Below are positions 60,056 through 64,000 of a DNA stretch of 64,000 bases, one piece after another (position 1 is the stretch's first letter; each line of letters begins with the position of its first letter). A model generated the notes under the pieces. That model made no database searches, was not told the origin of the DNA, and worked only from the letters and a program-made list of their open reading frames with translations. The translations under genes and the position numbers were made by a program. Source of the stretch: Sipunculus nudus (taxonomy: Eukaryota > Annelida > Sipuncula > Golfingiida > Sipunculidae); NCBI GenBank assembly GCA_026874595.1, contig CM049306.1, positions 42,722,019 to 42,786,018 of the forward strand. Direction: 5' to 3'.

Positions 60056-60295
60056 CGTTCCATGGACAAAGAATATACAAATATTTAAAATTATAATTTC
60101 TTACTCACTATTATCACCATGGTTGAATAATGTGAGATCGTGGTCGGGAGGCAGTTTCAAACAAGTATTTGAACCTGGGTTCCCTTTGTTAAACGTAATT
60201 GTTTTGATATAAAAAAAACCACACCGCCCGTTTTTAGAGCTGTAGTATGGTGTATGTACGCTTTGGAAGAGTTTGCACGATTTAACATGCAAAAA

Positions 60296-60436
60296 GGCGG
60301 TAGTAGGGGCAGAGAGTTAAGCGATCTGACACAGACCTTCTGATTCTTAAGCGAGGAGAACCGACGAAAATATTATAAAACTCACAGGTTCTTTTGGCCT
60401 TGCTTGTCTTATGTGAAATTGTATCCAGAACATGTA
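60296..60436 (+). repeat. Dispersed repeat, copy at 60.3 kb
   Basis: This shares GTAGTAGGGGCAGA, CGATCTGACACAGACCTTCTG, TTTTGGCCTTGCTT and CTTATGTGAAATTG with 63699-63842, in the same order and orientation 3.4 kb away. The class is unknown. Confidence 0.6.
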
Positions 60437-61039
60437 TAGGGTGTTCCGGGCAGAATTCCATTGAGCATATTAAGAGTTGATTTCTTTTTCACTGAATTTA
60501 GTCACCTTCATCGATTTATTAATTTCTCTAGATATTATTTACCATTATTTTTGCGAGAAAAAAAACATTTGGTTTCACGGTAATTATATATTTATGTCTT
60601 AGGTATGTCAGAAAGCTCCACTGCTGAAAAATGTACCAGCATATTTAAGAAACTATTTGATGATAGAATATGTGTAATTGTTGGCTCCTAAATTTTCATC
60701 TTGATCTGACAGTATCATGATATAGCCATCTTTCTTTTCAGGAACGATAAAAAAAAACTGTAACAGCCTTGACTTCTATTAATGGGAATTAATGTTTGAT
60801 TCTGCTTGATATTGTAACCGCAAAGCATTACATTTTTACCATTAAGTATTTTTTTAACTAATATCATTGGTATGTAAATATTTCACATATGTCAAATTAC
60901 TGAATTCCTAATATCTTGTGAATGTTATATATCGGCTTGTATTATTTCTACCTGAATTTAAGCTTAGCTTACTGTAAGTCATCTGAGCTATAGCCATCAC
61001 CCTTTGTCCGTTGTCCTTCAGGTCGTCCGGTTGTCCGGC
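60437..61039. other. Intergenic, no gene seen
   Basis: AT-rich; nothing recognised except GTCCG-rich words at 61005-61040 that lead into the following repeat. Confidence 0.5.
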
Positions 61040-61440
61040 CGTGAACAGGGCAGAAATCGTAACCGTTAGACCTAGAAATATCTAACGATAGATGAAAAAT
61101 CTCCTTGGAAAACTAAAATTATGTCTCAGTAACAGATATCCCCCAAGCTATGGGGCTTGTAGGTACCCCCCCCCCCCCGAATAAATAAAAATTTGATATA
61201 GAAGCCCAGTATCTGAATAACTTATGCATGATTTGTTTGCATGCATATTGATCGTTGGGCGTTTCATCAGTTGCGGCAGACTGGAGGCGCTACCTTATTT
61301 TTTTCGATTTTTTACAATTTTTTTCTCTATTTTGTAGAACTTCAAATGAAGCGGTCTGGCTTTTTATGGAGACACACCTTGAAACTTCTACCTGCATGTA
61401 CATCAAGGAAGTTCCTGGGCAATCCATTTGGCCTACGCTC
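61040..61440 (+). repeat. ~400-bp repeat family, copy A
   Basis: It shares with copies B and C, in order: AATCGTAACCGTTAGACCTAG, an AAATCTCC segment, GCTATGGGGCTTGTAGGTA followed by a C run, CAGTATCTGAATAACT, GCATGCATATTGATC, a (G/C)AGACTGG-GGCGC segment, and CTTCAAATGAAGCGGTCTGGC. The open frames at 61241-61500 lie within it and are not genes. Confidence 0.7.
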
Positions 61441-61445
61441 TTTAC

Positions 61446-61491
61446 ACAGCGCTTTACCTATAGGGCTACTTCCTATATCGTAAGGCGCTGT
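61446..61491. repeat. 12-bp stem hairpin at the repeat/insert junction
   Basis: ACAGCGCTTTAC (61446-61457) and GTAAGGCGCTGT (61480-61491) are inverted copies with one mismatch around a 22-base loop. It lies where copy A ends and the GC-richer insert begins. Confidence 0.55.
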
Positions 61492-62110
61492 TTGTTATGA
61501 CCTCGTATCCTGCTTTGCAACACCAGAGGGGAGCACTGTATTTTGTCCAATCAGATGAAACTTTGTGCTGGAAGACAAATCCAAGCGAGGAACACACGGA
61601 GCCAATCATATTCATTTCTTTTTGAGTGACAGCTCATCCCCCAGCGTAACCGTCTAAACAGGCCACAGGCTCAGAGAGAATTGCCCCTGACGTGGTTTGC
61701 TTAGGGCCTTGGGCACATAGGATGCTCGGCCGGTGAGCTGTAATTCAAACGAAACGTAACAACAAAGGCTGCGTGCACACCTCGCTGGCTGGTTTCAGTT
61801 CTGCAGACAACAGATACATGGCTACGCTAACACAGTCATAATGTCATAATCGAATTGGTCGATGATGCGAGAATGCAGAGGGAGCAATTTAAATTCGACC
61901 GGAAACTCATCAAACGGCGCTTGAAGCGCGGCAATGGGCGGAGCCAGGATGCCTGTTGAGTGTTTGTTTATTGGCATCTGATTGGCTGCTTGTCACATCG
62001 TACGCACGTTTATTTCAGTGGACAACAAACCGCCATCTGGTGTCTAAATATATCATAAACGGTCAGAGCTGGCAGCGTGAAAATCAGTTGCTTCTTTAGA
62101 AGCGCAAGAT
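61492..62110. promoter_or_regulatory. GC-richer insert with CCAAT and GC boxes
   Basis: Between copies A and B lies about 600 bp of different composition. It contains CCAAT boxes at about 61547 and 61603 (plus) and 61979 (reverse, ATTGG), an Sp1-type GGGCGGAGCC at about 61926, and a CTCF-like CACCAGAGGGGAGCA at 61521. No TATA box, start codon with a long frame, or RNA gene is seen. It could be a CpG-type promoter whose exon lies outside the window, or a mobile insert. Confidence 0.3.
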
Positions 62111-62480
62111 TTCCGCTGCCTCGGGAGCGTACATTTGGCCAAGAATCTTCTCATTGACATCCTGGGAGGACCATGCAAAATCTCTTTTGAAACTTTAAGT
62201 TAGATCACTGTGACCCATATTTTCCTAGCTATGGGGCTCGTAAGTACCCCCCCCCCCCCCCGATTATTTAAAAAATGTGATACAAAAACTCCAGTATCTG
62301 AATAACTAATGCATTGATTGCCATAATTTCTTCCATGCATATTGATCATCGAGTGTTACATCATATCCTGGAGACAGGTGGCGCCACCTGTATTTTATTT
62401 TCAAATGTTTACGTGTATTTTTCTCTATTTTTGAAACCTTCAAATGAAGCGGTCTGGCTGTGTATAGGGTACAAATCGTA
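62111..62480 (+). repeat. ~400-bp repeat family, copy B
   Basis: It aligns with copy A and copy C throughout and carries a 15-base C run (62247-62261) at the position of the C run in copy A. It contains the perfect palindrome GGTGGCGCCACC at 62368-62379. Its end (AATCGTAAACGTTAGACCTAG) runs directly into copy C. Confidence 0.7.
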
Positions 62481-62960
62481 AACGTTAGACCTAGAAACTT
62501 CTAACTGTACAGATAATTCTAAGCAAATCTCATTGGAAACCTTAAATTAGTTCATGGTGACCTATATTTTGCGAACTACGGGCCGAAAACATGATTTTTT
62601 TAGCACCCAGTGAGTGCTAAATTGTACCCTTTTGGCCTAGAATCTTCTGACATGGCTTTCATTAGGTCCATATAAAATCTCCTTTAAAATAAGGTCACTG
62701 TGACCCCTATTCTCCGAGCACTTGGGCTTGTAAGTATATCCCCAGAATAATTAAAACATTGATTCATAAGCTCCAGTGTCTGAATTACCAATTGACTGAT
62801 TGCAATGATACTTTCCATGCATATTGATCATGGAGTATTTTATCAGTTTCTGCAGACTGATGGCAACACCTGTATTTTTCCCTATTTTTACAAATTTGTT
62901 ATCTATGTTTCAGACCTAGATAACAAGTCCCAGCTTTAATTTCAAATTGTGTGTTCCTAT
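62481..62960 (+). repeat. ~400-bp repeat family, copy C
   Basis: Directly adjacent to copy B and in the same orientation, so B and C form a tandem pair. It shares TCACTGTGACCC, GGGCTTGTAAGTA, CCATGCATATTGATCAT and GCAGACTGATGGC. The C run is reduced to four bases here. Confidence 0.7.
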
Positions 62961-63698
62961 TTAAATCTAGAGAGATTTCAAAGGGTACCTTCATGTTGAA
63001 GACATTGTTCTCTAGACATTGTATTGGATATTGTTTGATGCTAAGTGCTACAAAACAATACAGCTTGTCGGTAACCCATGTACATGGATAGCCCAGAGGC
63101 TAGAATGCTTGTACCTAAACTGTTTGCCACAAGCTTATATTTAAATGTTCAGCTTTACAGTGACGTGTAAGTAAAACTTATTAAGCTCATAACGTACGTT
63201 AGGTTGGCATGTCATCTTGGTCCTGTGAGCTGAAATTTACAAATTCAAAACAAGCGTCCTGTTTATTTCAGTGTTACAGCTTAATTTAATTTGGTTATGA
63301 AGTTAAAAACGACTGATGTCGTTCCATTAATGGCCTTGAACGAAACTGGCATCATATGAACTGAAAATTTCAACAAGAAAAAAAATTTAATAAAATATTT
63401 TAGTTTTTGGTGGAACATCAATTTGAAACAACCATTGAATATTAAAGGGGATTATCATGACGTTACAGTAGTACCATATTATTTTAACCTAAACTGTTTC
63501 CATATAAAATTTACAATAGAGCGCTTTTTTTCTAGTATATAAGACTATTATTACCATAAGGACATACAGTGAGAGCATGGTCAAGGTAGGTTCAGGCACG
63601 TATTTGCACCTTGGTCTAATATTATCCAAGTTTTTCTAAGATGTATCCGGCCAATCAGTGGCGGTTTTCGCGATTTAAGTATTCATTAAGACATCTGA
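62961..63698. other. Intergenic, no gene seen
   Basis: AT-rich DNA with no coding frame or recognised element. Confidence 0.5.
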
Positions 63699-63842
63699 AC
63701 GTAGTAGGGGCAGACAGTTCAACGATCTGACACAGACCTTCTGGTTTTCAGCGAAGGCAGCCAACTAATGCCAGACGAACAGATCAAATTTCACTGGTTC
63801 TTTTTGGCCTTGCTTTACCTTATGTAAAATTGGATCCAAGAT
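63699..63842 (+). repeat. Dispersed repeat, copy at 63.7 kb
   Basis: Second copy of the element at 60296-60436, with the same ordered words and a slightly longer middle. Weaker similarity appears to extend upstream to about 63560. Confidence 0.6.
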
Positions 63843-64000
63843 TTTTTATCTGAGTGTTTCGACCATGCAGATACCAACGACAGTAATACGAACTGGTTTC
63901 TTTTCAGCTGAATTTGTTCTATTTTTCTCAATGCATTTGGTCATCTGTCATTTTTCACGGTTTGCAGGAAAAATGGACAAAATGTGGGTTCGCGGTTATT

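Overview
This window looks like nuclear genomic DNA from an invertebrate animal. A bivalve or other mollusc fits best. It is AT-rich and very gene-poor, and it is crowded with microsatellites, satellite-like tandem arrays and animal-type transposons (an L1-like LINE, a Ty3/gypsy LTR element, a solo LTR, and small elements with terminal inverted repeats). There are no operons or prokaryotic gene arrangements. The species assignment is an inference from repeat character, not from any marker gene.

Only one convincing host protein gene is visible: a single-exon, two-pass membrane protein of the dispanin/CD225 (IFITM-like) type on the minus strand at 9054-9635. A possible first coding exon of an unidentified gene lies at 32996-33241 (+), and a weaker exon-like stretch at 53050-53330. 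Everything else is non-coding or mobile DNA; most open frames are short or fall in low-complexity sequence.

Layout: 1-9 kb is intergenic, with two short-period tandem arrays (1418-1760, 2786-2970) and a foldback element (6375-6695). The dispanin gene is at 9 kb. From 9.7 to 22.5 kb it is mostly intergenic, with a GC-richer block at 14.9-15.8 kb and a small element with GGATCC-type inverted ends at 21.1 kb. A solo LTR with target-site duplication lies at 22710-23488, inside a dispersed repeat whose second, uninterrupted copy is at 34080-34450. A TTAA-flanked MITE is at 25120-25581, with a second copy at 54970-55433. A full-length but broken L1-like LINE with a 17-bp target-site duplication occupies 26127-31512. 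From 33.2 to 41 kb there are tandem arrays and microsatellites. A 331-bp satellite at 41720-43420 carries a CTCF-like motif in four of its five full units. A complete Ty3/gypsy element with 99%-identical 199-bp LTRs, but a multiply broken gag-pol, is at 43754-48499. From 48.5 to 64 kb there is intergenic DNA with a small inverted-repeat element (50864-51066), a 56-bp tandem array (51301-51575), the second MITE copy and a roughly 400-bp repeat family (61-63 kb) interrupted by a GC-richer block with promoter-type boxes.

No pathway or gene cluster can be read from the window. The most informative signals concern repeats: tandemly amplified CTCF-like sites (one unit has lost exactly the motif core), a young gypsy insertion whose coding region is already dead, and a solo LTR that can be verified against an empty paralogous site in the same window.
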